Positions 40,301 to 51,702 are shown, counted from the stretch's first letter. The stretch is DNA of 64,000 nucleotides from Bradyrhizobium ontarionense (GCF_021088345.1 NZ_CP088156.1:5146001-5210000); one strand, 5' to 3'. Made by a program: numbers and translations. The notes: a model not told the origin generated them from the letters alone.

Positions 40301-40740
40301 GAGGGGCGTTGCGCGCGATCGTCACGACACGCGAGGCGGGGAGCGATGGCCGCGGTCTGCCGCAGCGTGTCTTCGGGCGCGCCGACGAACGGTAGCTCGC
40401 GGACGTGAAGTCGCAGGGTCCTGATACCCCGATGCTGGTATCAAGCCGCGAGGGCGCCAGCGCGCGCCGCGTGGTGATGGTGGCCAACAAGCCCGGCGCA
40501 CCAGGGAGACTGCGTATAAGCGTGAAGACCATCGCGCGGGGAATGCCGGTTGTTTCGGCTGAACCTGTGGTGACTGCCGCCTGCTTTCTTTGTTGCAGGC
40601 GGGCCATGGGTGCGGCCAGCATCCGGCATTCCCCGCGCCCTCTCATGTTTCGGAGGGACATGGTCGATGCAGGACTCGGGCGGGATGCGCCGCGAGGCTG
40701 CGGAGCTGTGTCCGAAGCTGTTTGAGACGTGAATCGGGGA
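40301..40740 (+). repeat. Long structured repeat, copy 2 (candidate noncoding RNA)
   Basis: Counterpart of 6409-6880. Hairpins: GATACC 40423-40428 with GGTATC 40437-40442, same 8-base loop CCGATGCT as copy 1; a perfect 16-bp stem 40534-40549 with 40623-40638; inside it CCTGTGG 40564-40570 with CCATGGG 40604-40610; terminal hairpin GCCGCCTGC 40576-40584 with 40595-40604, one bulged G. A CCCTC/GAGGG hairpin follows and the element ends near GCTGTTTGA at 40718-40725. Relative to copy 1, pairs change from T-A to C-G, G-C to T-A and C-G to G-C while staying paired. A 106-codon open frame (40405-40725) runs through it but is not conserved as protein. Confidence 0.82.
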
Positions 40741-40815
40741 AGAGGCAGACGCGTGCCGTGCGACGCGGCGAGTGCCCGACGCATTCGCCCGTGAGATGAT
40801 CGCCGGTCTCTCCTG

Positions 40816-40927
40816 TCGTCATTCCGGGGCGTGCGCAGCACGAGCCCGGAATCCATCTCACCACACAGCACGCGGGCCGATGGATTCCGGGCTCGCCGCG
40901 CTGACGCGCGTCGCCCCGGAATGACGA
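40816..40927. repeat. Nested perfect palindrome
   Basis: Outer arms 40816-40831 and 40912-40927 are perfect 16-bp inverse copies; inner arms 40842-40857 and 40879-40894 are another perfect 16 bp. It belongs to the intergenic palindrome class typical of bradyrhizobia. A further 9-bp hairpin (41004-41012 with 41019-41027) lies between it and gpmA. The remaining bases of this 1.1-kb gene-free stretch (39997-41076) are the structured repeat and unassigned spacer. Confidence 0.85.
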
Positions 40928-41076
40928 AGGAGATTGATCTGCTCGTTAGTTGCCAGCCTTGCGCGGTCGACCACGCCTTTCTCTCCAGGCCCCAGAGGCG
41001 TGGATGGCCGGGACGGAGCCCGGCCATGACGATGCGGAGAGAGATCGGCCAAACCCTGACGTCGGCGTCCGATCGG

Positions 41077-41700
41077 CTAGCCCGCGAGGTCCAACTTGGA
41101 TTCCACCGTCGAATCCGCATTGAGCCGGTAGATGATCGGCACGCCCGTCGCCAGCTCGCGCTTCAAGATGCCTTCGGGCGAGAGCTTCTCCAGCACCATG
41201 ATCAGGGCGCGCAGCGAGTTGCCGTGGGCGGCGACCAACGTGCGCTGGCCGCGCAGGACGCCGGGGAGGATTTCCTGGACGTAGTAGGGCAGCGCGCGGG
41301 CGAGCGTGTCCTTGAGGCTTTCGCCGCCGGGCGGCGGCACGTCGTAGGAGCGGCGCCAGACATGGACCTGCTCCTCGCCCCATTTGGCGCGGGCGTCGTC
41401 CTTGTTGAGGCCGGAGAGATCGCCGTAGTCGCGCTCGTTGAGCGCGAGGTTCTTGAGCGTCGGCAGCCCGGTCTGGCCGAGCTCGGTCAGGATCAGGTCG
41501 AGCGTATGCTGGGCGCGCGTCAGCACCGAGGTGAAGGCGACGTCGAACGTCAGCCCCTGCGCCTTCAGCTTGCGCCCGGCCTCCTTGGCTTCAGTCACGC
41601 CCTGCTCGGTCAGGTCGGGATCCTTCCAGCCCGTGAACAGGTTCTTCAGATTCCACTCGCTCTGGCCGTGACGCACCAGCACCAGGAGACGTTCGCTCAT
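41077..41700 (-). CDS. gpmA: 2,3-bisphosphoglycerate-dependent phosphoglycerate mutase
   Basis: Interconverts 3- and 2-phosphoglycerate in glycolysis/gluconeogenesis through a phosphohistidine. 207 residues. [20 protein letters not shown] contains the catalytic RHG, with the acid/base Glu in [13 protein letters not shown] and the second His in [11 protein letters not shown]. The length fits the short alphaproteobacterial form. It follows dapB by 24 bases on the same strand, so they are likely co-transcribed. Confidence 0.96.
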   Translation of the reverse strand: MSERLLVLVRHGQSEWNLKNLFTGWKDPDLTEQGVTEAKEAGRKLKAQGLTFDVAFTSVLTRAQHTLDLILTELGQTGLPTLKNLALNERDYGDLSGLNKDDARAKWGEEQVHVWRRSYDVPPPGGESLKDTLARALPYYVQEILPGVLRGQRTLVAAHGNSLRALIMVLEKLSPEGILKRELATGVPIIYRLNADSTVESKLDLAG

Positions 41701-41724
41701 CAGCTCGCTTCCATCGACGTTGAA

Positions 41725-42543
41725 CTAGAACAGGTCCTTGAGGCCGAGCACGTCGTCCATCGTGTAGTAGCCCGGCGGCTTGCCGTGCGCCCACAGCGCC
41801 GCCTTGAGCGCGCCATGGGCGAAGATCATGCGGTCCTCGGCCTGATGCGACAGCACCAGCCGCTCCGAGGGTCCGGCGAAGATGACGCTGTGGTCGCCGG
41901 CGGCGGTGCCGCCGCGCAGCGAGGCGAAGCCGATGTCGCCGGGGCGCCTGGCGCCGGTGACGCCGTCACGGCCGCGCGCCGAATGCTCCTCAAGCTCGAT
42001 GCCGCGGCCCGCCGCCGCCGCACGTCCCAGCATCAGGGCCGTGCCGGAGGGCGCGTCGACCTTGTTCTTGTGGTGCATCTCCAGGATCTCAATGTCGAAG
42101 CTGGGGTCGAGCGCCTGGGCGACGCGCTTGACCAGCGCCGACAGCAGGTTGACGCCGAGGCTCATATTGCCGGACTGCACGACGACCGCGCGCTTGGTGA
42201 CGCTCTTGATGACGGCGTCGTCGGACGCACACAGGCCGGTGGTGCCGACCACGTGGACGAGGCCGCGCTCGGCGGCGATCGCGACATTGGCGATGGTCGC
42301 CGCCGGCACCGTGAAATCGAGGATGCCATCGGCCTGCTCGGACATCGCCCAGAGATCGCCGGACAGCTTAACGCCATTGGCCGGCAGGCCGGCCAGCATG
42401 CCGGAATCCTTGCCGATCAGCTCCGAGCCGGGCGCCTCCAGCGCGCCAGCGAGCTCCGCGCCATCCGTCTCGGTGATCGCCCGCACCAGGGCCCGACCCA
42501 TGCGGCCGCCGGCTCCTGCAACGATCAAGCGCATGTCGGGCAT
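41725..42543 (-). CDS. dapB: 4-hydroxy-tetrahydrodipicolinate reductase
   Basis: NAD(P)H-dependent step of the lysine/diaminopimelate pathway. 272 residues with the nucleotide-binding [10 protein letters not shown] at the N-terminus, [19 protein letters not shown], and the signature [20 protein letters not shown] containing catalytic His/Lys. ATGs at 42543 and 42534 are both possible. It lies in a minus-strand run pyrF-DUF1330-dapB-gpmA. Confidence 0.96.
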   Translation of the reverse strand: MPDMRLIVAGAGGRMGRALVRAITETDGAELAGALEAPGSELIGKDSGMLAGLPANGVKLSGDLWAMSEQADGILDFTVPAATIANVAIAAERGLVHVVGTTGLCASDDAVIKSVTKRAVVVQSGNMSLGVNLLSALVKRVAQALDPSFDIEILEMHHKNKVDAPSGTALMLGRAAAAGRGIELEEHSARGRDGVTGARRPGDIGFASLRGGTAAGDHSVIFAGPSERLVLSHQAEDRMIFAHGALKAALWAHGKPPGYYTMDDVLGLKDLF

Positions 42544-42612
42544 GTCAGTTCCTCCACCGGTTCAGGGCTATAGCCGGGGCCGGCCGCGCCGGCAACCGAG
42601 GCCGGGCGCCGA

Positions 42613-42915
42613 TCAGGGCTGCGGGCCGTCGTAGCCCTCGATGATCACCAGGTCGCCTTCCGAATGCGGCGCACGCATCGCCACCAGGCGCTGATATTCG
42701 GGAGAATTGTAACATGCCAGCGCGGTCTCGTAGTCCTTGAACTCGATCACGACGTTGCGCGAGCGCGAGGTGCCTTCCTTGGTTTGATACTGGCCGCCGC
42801 GGACCAGGAACCTGGCGCCGTATTGATGGAACACGGCGCCGTTCTGCGCCACATACTCCTTGTAGCCGTCCATGTTGTGCACATCGATACGCGCGATCCA
42901 ATAGGCCTTGGCCAT
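42613..42915 (-). CDS. DUF1330 domain protein
   Basis: 100 residues in the ferredoxin-like alpha/beta barrel fold of DUF1330: KAYWIARIDVHNMDGYKEYV, GARFLVRGGQYQTKEG, RNVVIEFKDYETALACYNS and SPEYQRLVAMR. Function unknown; the fold is related to small monooxygenases. Located between pyrF and dapB, same strand. Confidence 0.92.
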   Translation of the reverse strand: MAKAYWIARIDVHNMDGYKEYVAQNGAVFHQYGARFLVRGGQYQTKEGTSRSRNVVIEFKDYETALACYNSPEYQRLVAMRAPHSEGDLVIIEGYDGPQP

Positions 42916-42946
42916 CCCTGCGGTCTCCTTCTGATGGGCTTCTGAT

Positions 42947-43678
42947 CTAAGTCCGATTGGTCCTGCCGACCAGCGCGACGGCGCTGGCGATGTCGGCCAC
43001 GATGCTCTCGGCCGCGGCCGCGGGATCCTGAGCGCCGGTGACGGGCCGGCCGACGACGAGACGGTCGGCGCCGCCGGCGATCGCCAGCACCGGCGTCATG
43101 ACGCGCTTCTGATCGCCGATGTCGCTGCCTGCCGGGCGGATGCCCGGCGTGACCAGCTGCATCTCGGGGCCGACGAGAGCACGGACCTGTTCCGTCTCCT
43201 CGGGAGACAGGATCAGGCCGTGAATGCCGATCTCCTTGGCCTGGGTGGCGCGGCGCGCCACGAGGTCCCTGACGCCCATGGCATAGCCCGCCGTGGCGAG
43301 GTCGGCATCGTCGTAGGAGGTCATGACGGTGACGGCGAGCAGCTCGAGATGGGAGCCGGCCGCGCCGGCGAGCGCGGCTGTCATGCTCTGCGAAAACCCG
43401 TGCACGGTGAGGAAGCGCGCGCCGAGCCTGGCGATCTGCCGGGTGGCCCGCTCGACCGTGTTCGGGATGTCGTGCAGCTTCAGGTCCATGAACACGTTCT
43501 TGCCCTCGGCGGCGAGGCGCTCGGCCAGGCCGAGCCCGCCGGCATAGGTCAGCTCCATGCCGATCTTGTAGAACGTCACGGCGTCGCCGAGCCTGATGAT
43601 CATGGCTTCGGCCTCCGCCACGCTGGGCAGGTCGAGCGCCACGATCAGGCGGTCGCGCGGAGCAATCTCGGTCGGCAT
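42947..43678 (-). CDS. pyrF: Orotidine-5'-phosphate decarboxylase
   Basis: Last step of UMP synthesis. 243 residues, TIM barrel. [16 protein letters not shown] carries the first ligand Asp, [16 protein letters not shown] carries the catalytic Lys-x-x-Asp, and VTPGIRP, then [12 protein letters not shown] bind phosphate. ATG 43678. The FMN-reductase gene ends 6 bases upstream, so both are in one transcript. Confidence 0.96.
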   Translation of the reverse strand: MPTEIAPRDRLIVALDLPSVAEAEAMIIRLGDAVTFYKIGMELTYAGGLGLAERLAAEGKNVFMDLKLHDIPNTVERATRQIARLGARFLTVHGFSQSMTAALAGAAGSHLELLAVTVMTSYDDADLATAGYAMGVRDLVARRATQAKEIGIHGLILSPEETEQVRALVGPEMQLVTPGIRPAGSDIGDQKRVMTPVLAIAGGADRLVVGRPVTGAQDPAAAAESIVADIASAVALVGRTNRT

Positions 43679-43684
43679 GTCACC

Positions 43685-44263
43685 TCACGTCGTCTGTTGC
43701 GCTGTTTCGATCAGCTGCCGCACCAGCGCATCGAGCGCGTCGATGTCGGCGGGCAGCCTGAGCCGGTCCATGTCGTTGTAGGCCTTGTCGGCAAAGGCAA
43801 GCGCGAGCTGGTTGGGGATGACGGTCGCATCGCAGGCCGACAGCATCAGCCGCAGCGCAGCCAGCGCGCGCGAGCCGCCAAGACGGCTCTCGGAGGCTGC
43901 GGCAATCGCGAACGGCCTGGAGCGGAACACCGCGCCGCGGCTTTCCTGCGGCTCCTCGACCCGCGACACCCACAGAATCGCGTTGCCGAGCAGCGGCGGC
44001 ACCGACGCTGCGTATTCGGGCGTGACGAGCAGCACGCCATCATGCGCGCCGATCATGCGTTTCAGATTGACCGCCTCACGCGGCACGCCGGACAGCGCCT
44101 CGAGGTCGCCGTCATAGATCGGCAGCGGGAAGTCGGCGAGCGAGACGCGCGTGACGTCCACGCCGGCCTGCACGAACTGATAGGCGGCGGCGGCGGCAAG
44201 CTTGGCGTTGTGCGAGCCGGCCCTGATCGAGCCGGGGATGACGAGAATCTTCAGCGCGGACAT
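43685..44263 (-). CDS. NADPH-dependent FMN reductase family protein
   Basis: 192 residues from ATG 44263 (an in-frame TTG at 44281 is less likely). Flavodoxin-like: MSALKILVIPGSIRAGSHNA, DFPLPIYDGDLEA, HDGVLLVTPEYAASVPPLLG and SRLGGSRALAALRLML. Members reduce quinones, azo compounds or free FMN using NAD(P)H. The substrate is unknown. Confidence 0.9.
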   Translation of the reverse strand: MSALKILVIPGSIRAGSHNAKLAAAAAYQFVQAGVDVTRVSLADFPLPIYDGDLEALSGVPREAVNLKRMIGAHDGVLLVTPEYAASVPPLLGNAILWVSRVEEPQESRGAVFRSRPFAIAAASESRLGGSRALAALRLMLSACDATVIPNQLALAFADKAYNDMDRLRLPADIDALDALVRQLIETAQQTT

Positions 44264-44308
44264 CGTGAGGCCGGACAGCAACCCGCCACGAAGTACCGCG
44301 GCAGCCGG

Positions 44309-44911
44309 TCAGCGCTTGCGATACACCCAGACGCGGGCCGGCGGAAGGTTCATCCAGATCCGCTCGGAGGCTTCGGTGGTGACGCCGGGCAGCGACTTCG
44401 GGATCGGCGGCACGACCGAGTAGGTGAACTGCACGAAGGGAGCGCCAGGAGACATCGCCGCAAAGGCATCACGCACCAGCTTCATCCGCGTCAGCATCGG
44501 CTTGGTCACGAGCGGCAGGCCGGATACGACGGCCGAGGCCGGCGCGCTCAGGACGTTCCAGAGCGTGTCGCGGAGCCGGTAGGCATCACCCTGAACCACT
44601 TTGGCCTGCGGATAGCGGTCGCGCAGCAGGGCACAGAAGCTTGGATTGTACTCGACCAGGACGAGCCGTTTCTGATCGACCCCATGCTCGACCAGCGCAT
44701 TGGTGATCGCGCCAGTGCCGGGCCCGAGCTCGACGACCGGCCCGGTCCCGTGCGGATCGACATATTTCGCCATGGTGCGGGCCAGCAGCCGGCCCGACGG
44801 CATGACAGCGCCCATATGCAGCGGTTTTTCAATCCATGAGCGAAGAAAACGCACCTCGTCATCCAGACGAAGAGGCTTTTTCGACGCACGCACGGACGTA
44901 TGAAGGGGCAT
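44309..44911 (-). CDS. pmtA: Phospholipid N-methyltransferase PmtA-like
   Basis: An SAM methyltransferase of about 200 residues; ATG 44911 preferred, GTG 44938 possible. EVRFLRSWIEKPLHMGAVMP and SAM motif I VVELGPGTGAITNAL, then VEYNPSFCALLRDRYP match rhizobial PmtA enzymes, which methylate phosphatidylethanolamine to phosphatidylcholine at the inner membrane. Phosphatidylcholine is important for rhizobium-host interaction. The N-terminus is basic, consistent with membrane binding. rRNA dimethyladenosine transferase is a less likely alternative. Confidence 0.83.
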   Translation of the reverse strand: MPLHTSVRASKKPLRLDDEVRFLRSWIEKPLHMGAVMPSGRLLARTMAKYVDPHGTGPVVELGPGTGAITNALVEHGVDQKRLVLVEYNPSFCALLRDRYPQAKVVQGDAYRLRDTLWNVLSAPASAVVSGLPLVTKPMLTRMKLVRDAFAAMSPGAPFVQFTYSVVPPIPKSLPGVTTEASERIWMNLPPARVWVYRKR

Positions 44912-45147
44912 CTCGGTACCAGACGGGACCGTTTTCACGGCGATGTCAGAAAAGAGTCACAAAGACGTATAGGTCGCAGGCGAGGTGGTCAAGCCGAACC
45001 GTAACGCAGGATTAAGACTGGCGGCTTCGCGGTCTTACTGCTGCATTCGATAATTTTTTGCATGTGCGGAGCAACAAACGTCGGCGACGCACATACAACC
45101 TCCGGTAACATGCCGACCGGCACCAGCGCGTCCTCCGATACTGCGAA

Positions 45148-46275
45148 TCAGCTGGCCGCCTTGCCGAAGAAATCCTTGACCTTGGTGAAGAAACCGGCGG
45201 CTTCGGGCTGTGTGGCCCCCGACGACAGCTTCTCGAACTCGGCCAGCAGCTCCTGCTGCTTCTTGGTCAGATTCTGCGGCGTCTCGACCACGACCTGAAC
45301 GTACATGTCACCGGTCTGGCGCGAGCGCAGCACGGGCATGCCCTTCGCAGCGATCCGGAACCGGCGGGCCGACTGCGTGCCGGCGGGAATCTTGACCTTG
45401 GTCTTGCCCTTGTCGATCGTCGGCACCTCGAATTCGCCGCCCAGCGCCGCCGTGACCATCGAGATTGGCACACGACAGTGCAAGTCTGCGCCATCGCGCT
45501 GGAAGAACTCATGCTGCGTCAGCGACAGGAAGATGTAGAGGTCGCCCGGCGGTCCGCCGCGCAGGCCTGCCTCACCCTCGCCGGCGAGGCGGATGCGGGT
45601 GCCATCCTCGACACCCGGCGGGATGTTGACCGACAGCGTGCGGTCACGCGTGACCCGCCCCGACCCGGAACACGAGGGACAGGGGTCTTCGATCATCTGG
45701 CCACGCCCGTGACAGCCGGGGCAGGTCCGCTCCAGCGTGAAGAAGCCCTGAGCCTGCCGGACCCGGCCAGCGCCGCCGCACGTCGCACAGGTCTTCGGCT
45801 TGGTGCCGGCCTTGGCGCCCGCGCCGGAACAGGACTCGCAGGTCACCGAAACCGGAATCTCGATCTGGGCGGTCTTGCCCAGGAACGCCTCTTCGAGCGT
45901 GATTTCCATGTTGTAGCGCAGGTCGGCGCCGCGCTCGCGCCCCGTTCCGCGCCGCTGCGCGGCCATGCCGAACAGGTCCTCGAAGATATCGGAGAAGGAC
46001 GAAGCGAAACCGGCGCCGAAACCGTGCTGGCCGCCCATGCCGCCCTGCTCGAAAGCGGCGTGGCCATAGCGGTCATAGGCGGCGCGCTTGTCGGCGTCGC
46101 GCAGCACCTCATAGGCCTCGTTGATTTCCTTGAATTTCACTTCGCTGGAGGCATCACCCGGATTCTTGTCCGGATGCCATTTCATGGCCAGCTTGCGGAA
46201 AGCGGCCTTGAGCCTGGTCTCGTCGGCGTCGCGTTCGACTTCCAGGGTCTCGTAGTAGCAGCGCTTCGTGGACAT
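45148..46275 (-). CDS. dnaJ: Chaperone DnaJ (Hsp40)
   Basis: Co-chaperone that delivers clients to DnaK and stimulates its ATPase. 375 residues from ATG 46275 (a TTG precedes). J domain with the [14 protein letters not shown] motif, a Gly/Phe-rich segment, four zinc-finger repeats ([32 protein letters not shown]) and the C-terminal substrate-binding domains. Downstream of dnaK with a 148-base gap containing an inverted repeat. Confidence 0.97.
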   Translation of the reverse strand: MSTKRCYYETLEVERDADETRLKAAFRKLAMKWHPDKNPGDASSEVKFKEINEAYEVLRDADKRAAYDRYGHAAFEQGGMGGQHGFGAGFASSFSDIFEDLFGMAAQRRGTGRERGADLRYNMEITLEEAFLGKTAQIEIPVSVTCESCSGAGAKAGTKPKTCATCGGAGRVRQAQGFFTLERTCPGCHGRGQMIEDPCPSCSGSGRVTRDRTLSVNIPPGVEDGTRIRLAGEGEAGLRGGPPGDLYIFLSLTQHEFFQRDGADLHCRVPISMVTAALGGEFEVPTIDKGKTKVKIPAGTQSARRFRIAAKGMPVLRSRQTGDMYVQVVVETPQNLTKKQQELLAEFEKLSSGATQPEAAGFFTKVKDFFGKAAS

Positions 46276-46348
46276 CAATCAAACCCGCCCGAACTTCGCC
46301 CGACCGGAACGCCTCGCGCGAAATCGCGCCCGCTCCGGGTCAATGAAA

Positions 46349-46399
46349 ATGACCCCCATCCAACGAGTCGCAATGCGCGCTCTTTGGCATGGGGGTCAT
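46349..46399. repeat. Inverted repeat in the dnaK-dnaJ spacer
   Basis: ATGACCCCCAT at 46349-46359 is the exact inverse of 46389-46399, with a 29-base loop. There is no T-tract, so it is more likely an RNA stability or processing element than a terminator. Confidence 0.7.
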
Positions 46400-46423
46400 G
46401 GCCATCGCCTCTGCCGTATTTAG

Positions 46424-48319
<1,896 letters not shown>

Positions 48320-48425
48320 GGTCTCATATTCCTTCTTTTTGCGGCAGGTTGGGAGGGGCCCTGACGGCGCCCCCATCCAAAACCCCCTCAGATCAAATGC
48401 TCGCGATATTGCGACGATGAGCGTC

Positions 48426-48453
48426 ATATAGGAGGGGGGGAGTGACCCGCAAG
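48426..48453 (-). promoter_or_regulatory. Probable RpoH (sigma-32) heat-shock promoter of dnaK
   Basis: On the minus strand CTTGCG (-35, complement of 48448-48453) and CTATAT (-10, complement of 48426-48431) are spaced by 16 bases, with a C-run before the -10. This matches alphaproteobacterial RpoH promoters (CTTG ... CTATAT). The 5' leader would be about 100 bases. No CIRCE element was seen here. Confidence 0.75.
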
Positions 48454-48840
48454 GACCGGACGAGATCCCGGCACGCGGAAAGCAGCGGATTCTTCGACGC
48501 TCCGTGAAAGCCGCGGTGAGAGGTGCAGACCGCATGCAGACGGCGGCTCGCAGAACCGGCGGACGAGGGCCCGGAGGCCGCATGCGGACGTGGCACCGGC
48601 GCTCGGTCAGCCGCAAAGTCGCCGTCATTCGGGCGCGGGGCGGCAATGCCGATCATGCTTAGCGAAGCCATAACCGGTCTCTTGAAGGATGTTTGGCAGT
48701 CCCCTGGGGCGGAACTTCAGGTCGCACCCATCGACCTGTTGCCGGCGCGGCAAACCCGCTAAAAGGCGTCTCATCCGAGACGGCCACGGCGGGGACGATG
48801 ACGGCCGTCGAACTGGGTCAATAAACGAGGCAGCTTCTTC
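48454..48840. other. Intergenic region upstream of dnaK and the exported protein gene
   Basis: No convincing gene or RNA. A 79-codon open frame (48523-48762) has no recognisable features. GTCTCATCCGAGAC near 48770-48783 is a small hairpin. Confidence 0.45.
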
Positions 48841-49776
48841 ATGATGTTCTCCCGACTTCTCGCCGCGGCCATCGTGTCGATCTCCCTGCTGCGGCCGGCG
48901 CTGGCAGCGGATGCCATCTTCCCCCCCGGTGTCCGGATCGGGCTTGCTCCCCTGGTTGGGCTCGCCAAGGCCAAGAATTTTTCCGGCTTCGAAACCGAGG
49001 ATCAGAGCGTGAAGGTGCTGCTGACCGAACTGCCGGCCGCCGCCTATGGCGAAGTGAAGAATGCGTTTACGGCTAATCCCGCCGGCGCCGGCGGCATCAA
49101 GCCGGAAAGCATCGAGACCACCGCCGGCACCGCCTATTACACGGTCGAGAATGGCCGGGACGGCGCCACGGCCGTGCGGCGCTACTCGATGATCCTGCCG
49201 GGCTCCGGCTTCTCAGGCTACGTCGCCGTGCAGATTCCCGAAGCCGCGAGCCGAATCTACACCGACGACGCCGTGCGCCAGATGTTCGCCTCCGCCGTGG
49301 TCCGCAAGGACGTCCCCGTCGACGAGCAGCTGTCGATGATGCCGTTCAAGGTCACCGACCTCTCCGGCTTCAAGACCATCCGCACGTTGGGACCGGGCGC
49401 GCTCATTCTCGCCGATGGCGACGAGGACAAAGGCTTCGAGGCCGCGCCCTTCGTGGTGATCGGGCTCGTCGCCGGGGTGGCGCCGGAGGCGGGCGACCGC
49501 GGCCGCGTCGCGCAGCAGGCGGCCACCACCATTCCCGGGGTCCGGGAAGCCCGCATCACGATGTCCGAGCCGATTCGCATTGACGGCCTGCCGGCCTATG
49601 AGACCCGCATCGAGGCCACGAGCGGCAAGGACAATACGCCGGTCACCGTCGTGCAATGGCTGCGCTTCGGTGGGCCGAACACGCTGCGGATCATCGGCAG
49701 CGCGCCGCGCGACCAGTGGCCGGCGGCCTTCCCGCGCTTTCGGGCCGTCCGGGACGGCATCCAGCCGAACGGATAG
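48841..49776 (+). CDS. Exported protein of unknown function
   Basis: 311 residues with a Sec signal peptide (MMFSRLLAAAIVSISLL...ALA). The mature part begins ADAIFPPGVRIGLAPLVGLA, and is a mixed alpha/beta protein (NFSGFETEDQSVKVLLTELP, TAYYTVENGRDG, PRFRAVRDGIQPNG). No cysteine or catalytic motif stands out. The pattern is common in bradyrhizobia as a periplasmic hypothetical. Likely monocistronic, divergent from dnaK. Confidence 0.8.
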   Translation: MMFSRLLAAAIVSISLLRPALAADAIFPPGVRIGLAPLVGLAKAKNFSGFETEDQSVKVLLTELPAAAYGEVKNAFTANPAGAGGIKPESIETTAGTAYYTVENGRDGATAVRRYSMILPGSGFSGYVAVQIPEAASRIYTDDAVRQMFASAVVRKDVPVDEQLSMMPFKVTDLSGFKTIRTLGPGALILADGDEDKGFEAAPFVVIGLVAGVAPEAGDRGRVAQQAATTIPGVREARITMSEPIRIDGLPAYETRIEATSGKDNTPVTVVQWLRFGGPNTLRIIGSAPRDQWPAAFPRFRAVRDGIQPNG

Positions 49777-50020
49777 TGTCCCGACACTGACGCTCGTATC
49801 AGCTCGCCGGGGCTTCCTTTCGGACGTCACGCGTGCGATTCCCGTCGATCAGCAGACCGTACTCGGGCACCATTGACAGATTGTTTCTTTCTATCGCAAC
49901 AATCTTCGGTTTATCCTGTGCCCGTCCCGGACAACCACACGCGATCGTGGAGGGGACGCAGACATGTTGGCGTCGGCCCGCTCGACGGGCTTCCGCGGCC
50001 GTTCAATCGGGAGCAATGAC

Positions 50021-50734
50021 ATGAACCGACGGCAGATCCTTCGGACGCTTGCCAGTTCGGCGTTTGTGGCGACGATGGCCAGTCGCGCCCGCGCCGCCGC
50101 ATCGATCAAGCCTGACGACGCTTCGGCGCTGCTCGTGATCGACGTGCAGAACTGCTTCCTGCCCGGCGGCAGTCTCGCCGTGAAAGACGGCGAGCAGGTC
50201 GTGCCGGTCATCAACAAGGTCGCGAAGGCCTTCAGCAACGTGGTGCTGACGCAGGACTGGCACACGCCGGCACACGTTTCGTTCGCGTCGACCCATCCCG
50301 GCAAGAAGCCGTTCGAGCTGATCGATCTCGCCTATGGCAAGCAGGTGCTGTGGCCGGATCATTGCGTGCAGGGCACCGACGGCGCGGCACTCTCCAAGGA
50401 TCTCGCGATCCCGCAGGCCGAGCTTATTCTGCGCAAGGGCTTCCACAACGACGTCGACAGCTACTCGGCCTTCACTGAAGCCGACGGCAAGACCAGCACC
50501 GGGCTCGCGGCCTATCTGAAAGCACGCGGCATCGTCAGGGTGTTCGTTGCAGGACTGGCCACCGATTTTTGCGTCGCCTGGACTGCGCTCGACGCGCGCA
50601 AGGCCGGACTCGAGACCTATGTGATCGAGGATGCCTGCCGCGGCATCGACACTCAAGGCTCGCTGGCCAAGGCCTGGACGGACATGGCCGCGGCCGACGT
50701 CAAGCGGATCAAGTCCGAGGACATCGCCGCGTAG
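50021..50734 (+). CDS. pncA: Nicotinamidase with export signal
   Basis: 237 residues from ATG 50021 (GGGAG upstream). Isochorismatase-fold nicotinamidase motifs: ALLVIDVQNCFLPGG with the catalytic Asp, DWHTPAHVSFASTHPG and WPDHCVQGT with metal ligands, and VAGLATDFCVAWTALDA with the nucleophilic Cys. It converts nicotinamide to nicotinate for NAD salvage. Unusually, the N-terminus MNRRQILRTLASSAFVATMA...ARA resembles a TAT signal peptide, implying periplasmic location. Confidence 0.9.
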   Translation: MNRRQILRTLASSAFVATMASRARAAASIKPDDASALLVIDVQNCFLPGGSLAVKDGEQVVPVINKVAKAFSNVVLTQDWHTPAHVSFASTHPGKKPFELIDLAYGKQVLWPDHCVQGTDGAALSKDLAIPQAELILRKGFHNDVDSYSAFTEADGKTSTGLAAYLKARGIVRVFVAGLATDFCVAWTALDARKAGLETYVIEDACRGIDTQGSLAKAWTDMAAADVKRIKSEDIAA

Positions 50735-50769
50735 GCATCGGGGTCGGCACCTGCATCAGAGGCGGGATA

Positions 50770-51465
50770 CTAGCACTTGCGCGCCAACGCGACGTATTGC
50801 GCCCCGAACGGCAGCCAGCCGAGCATCGCTTCGAGAGGCCGCAGCCAGGCGAGCGCGCGCGGAAAAAACAGACCGTACTGGATTTGCGGCGCGCTCCACC
50901 CTGCGGTCCCCAGGCGCCGCGCCAGAGTGCGCGGAAAGATCAGCTCTGCATTCTCATCGAATGGGCAGGTGTTGACGGCGTGAACCGTGAGCGGGTTCAG
51001 CGGATTGTGCTCGAATACGGCGATCAGGCCGCCGCGACGCGTGATCCGGTGCAGCTCGCGCAGCCACGCGACGTGCTCGTGATGCGCGATGTGGTGGAAC
51101 ACGCAGGCGGAGAACACCACGTCGAACCGGTCGGATTCGCAGGGTATGCGGTCGTTCTCGATCAGCATGCTTTCGCCGCCGCCGGGATGACGTTGCCGCC
51201 CCAGTGCGAGACTGCGTTCCGAGACGTCGGACGAGGTCAGTGCCGCGTCGGGAAAGTACCGCCGGAAGAAGGGAATTGAGTTGCCGATTCCTGAGCCGAA
51301 ATCGCAGATCTGCGACACGTCGATCCGGTTGCGATCGACGATCTGCCGGAGCCGCTCGATCTTGTATTCCGCGAAATACTCCGGGCCTTCTCCGGTCACC
51401 GCGATGTTCGCGCGGTGCTGATCCTCGTAAGCGTCGGCGAAGCGGTCAAATTCAGCCTTGTCCAT
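50770..51465 (-). CDS. Class I SAM-dependent methyltransferase
   Basis: 231 residues from ATG 51465 (MDKAEFDRFADAYEDQHRAN); the open frame extends further upstream without similarity. SAM motif I is ICDFGSGIGNSIPFFRRYF, followed by LTSSDVSERSLALGRQRHP and VVFSACVFHHIAHHEHVAWL. The acceptor substrate is unknown. It faces the glycosyltransferase gene and belongs to a local cluster of sugar/lipid-modifying genes. Confidence 0.88.
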   Translation of the reverse strand: MDKAEFDRFADAYEDQHRANIAVTGEGPEYFAEYKIERLRQIVDRNRIDVSQICDFGSGIGNSIPFFRRYFPDAALTSSDVSERSLALGRQRHPGGGESMLIENDRIPCESDRFDVVFSACVFHHIAHHEHVAWLRELHRITRRGGLIAVFEHNPLNPLTVHAVNTCPFDENAELIFPRTLARRLGTAGWSAPQIQYGLFFPRALAWLRPLEAMLGWLPFGAQYVALARKC

Positions 51466-51702
51466 CGTCCGCGGTCCCGCTGGTGAAACGACGCCCGGCA
51501 AGGCGGACCAGCGCCAGCCGATGACCATCACGCTCTGCATAGCCGGCAATGCTTAACCGGAGGTCTGCATCCCGGCCGCCCGAAGCGCGCACGCCCCGCG
51601 AATCTGCGGCCGCCAGCGGGGAAAATTGATGAACAATTAACTGGCCGTGGTCGACTATCGACGCCCAGCCGAAACCCCGTCGCGGTCGCGAGGCCTCCGA
51701 TT

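Noticed and set aside
40405..40725. 106-codon open frame in structured repeat copy 2
   Set aside because: Not conserved as protein in copy 1, while RNA-type pairing is conserved.
43220..44839. A 539-codon plus-strand open frame
   Set aside because: Runs antisense across pyrF, the FMN reductase and pmtA, which are well supported; composition artefact.
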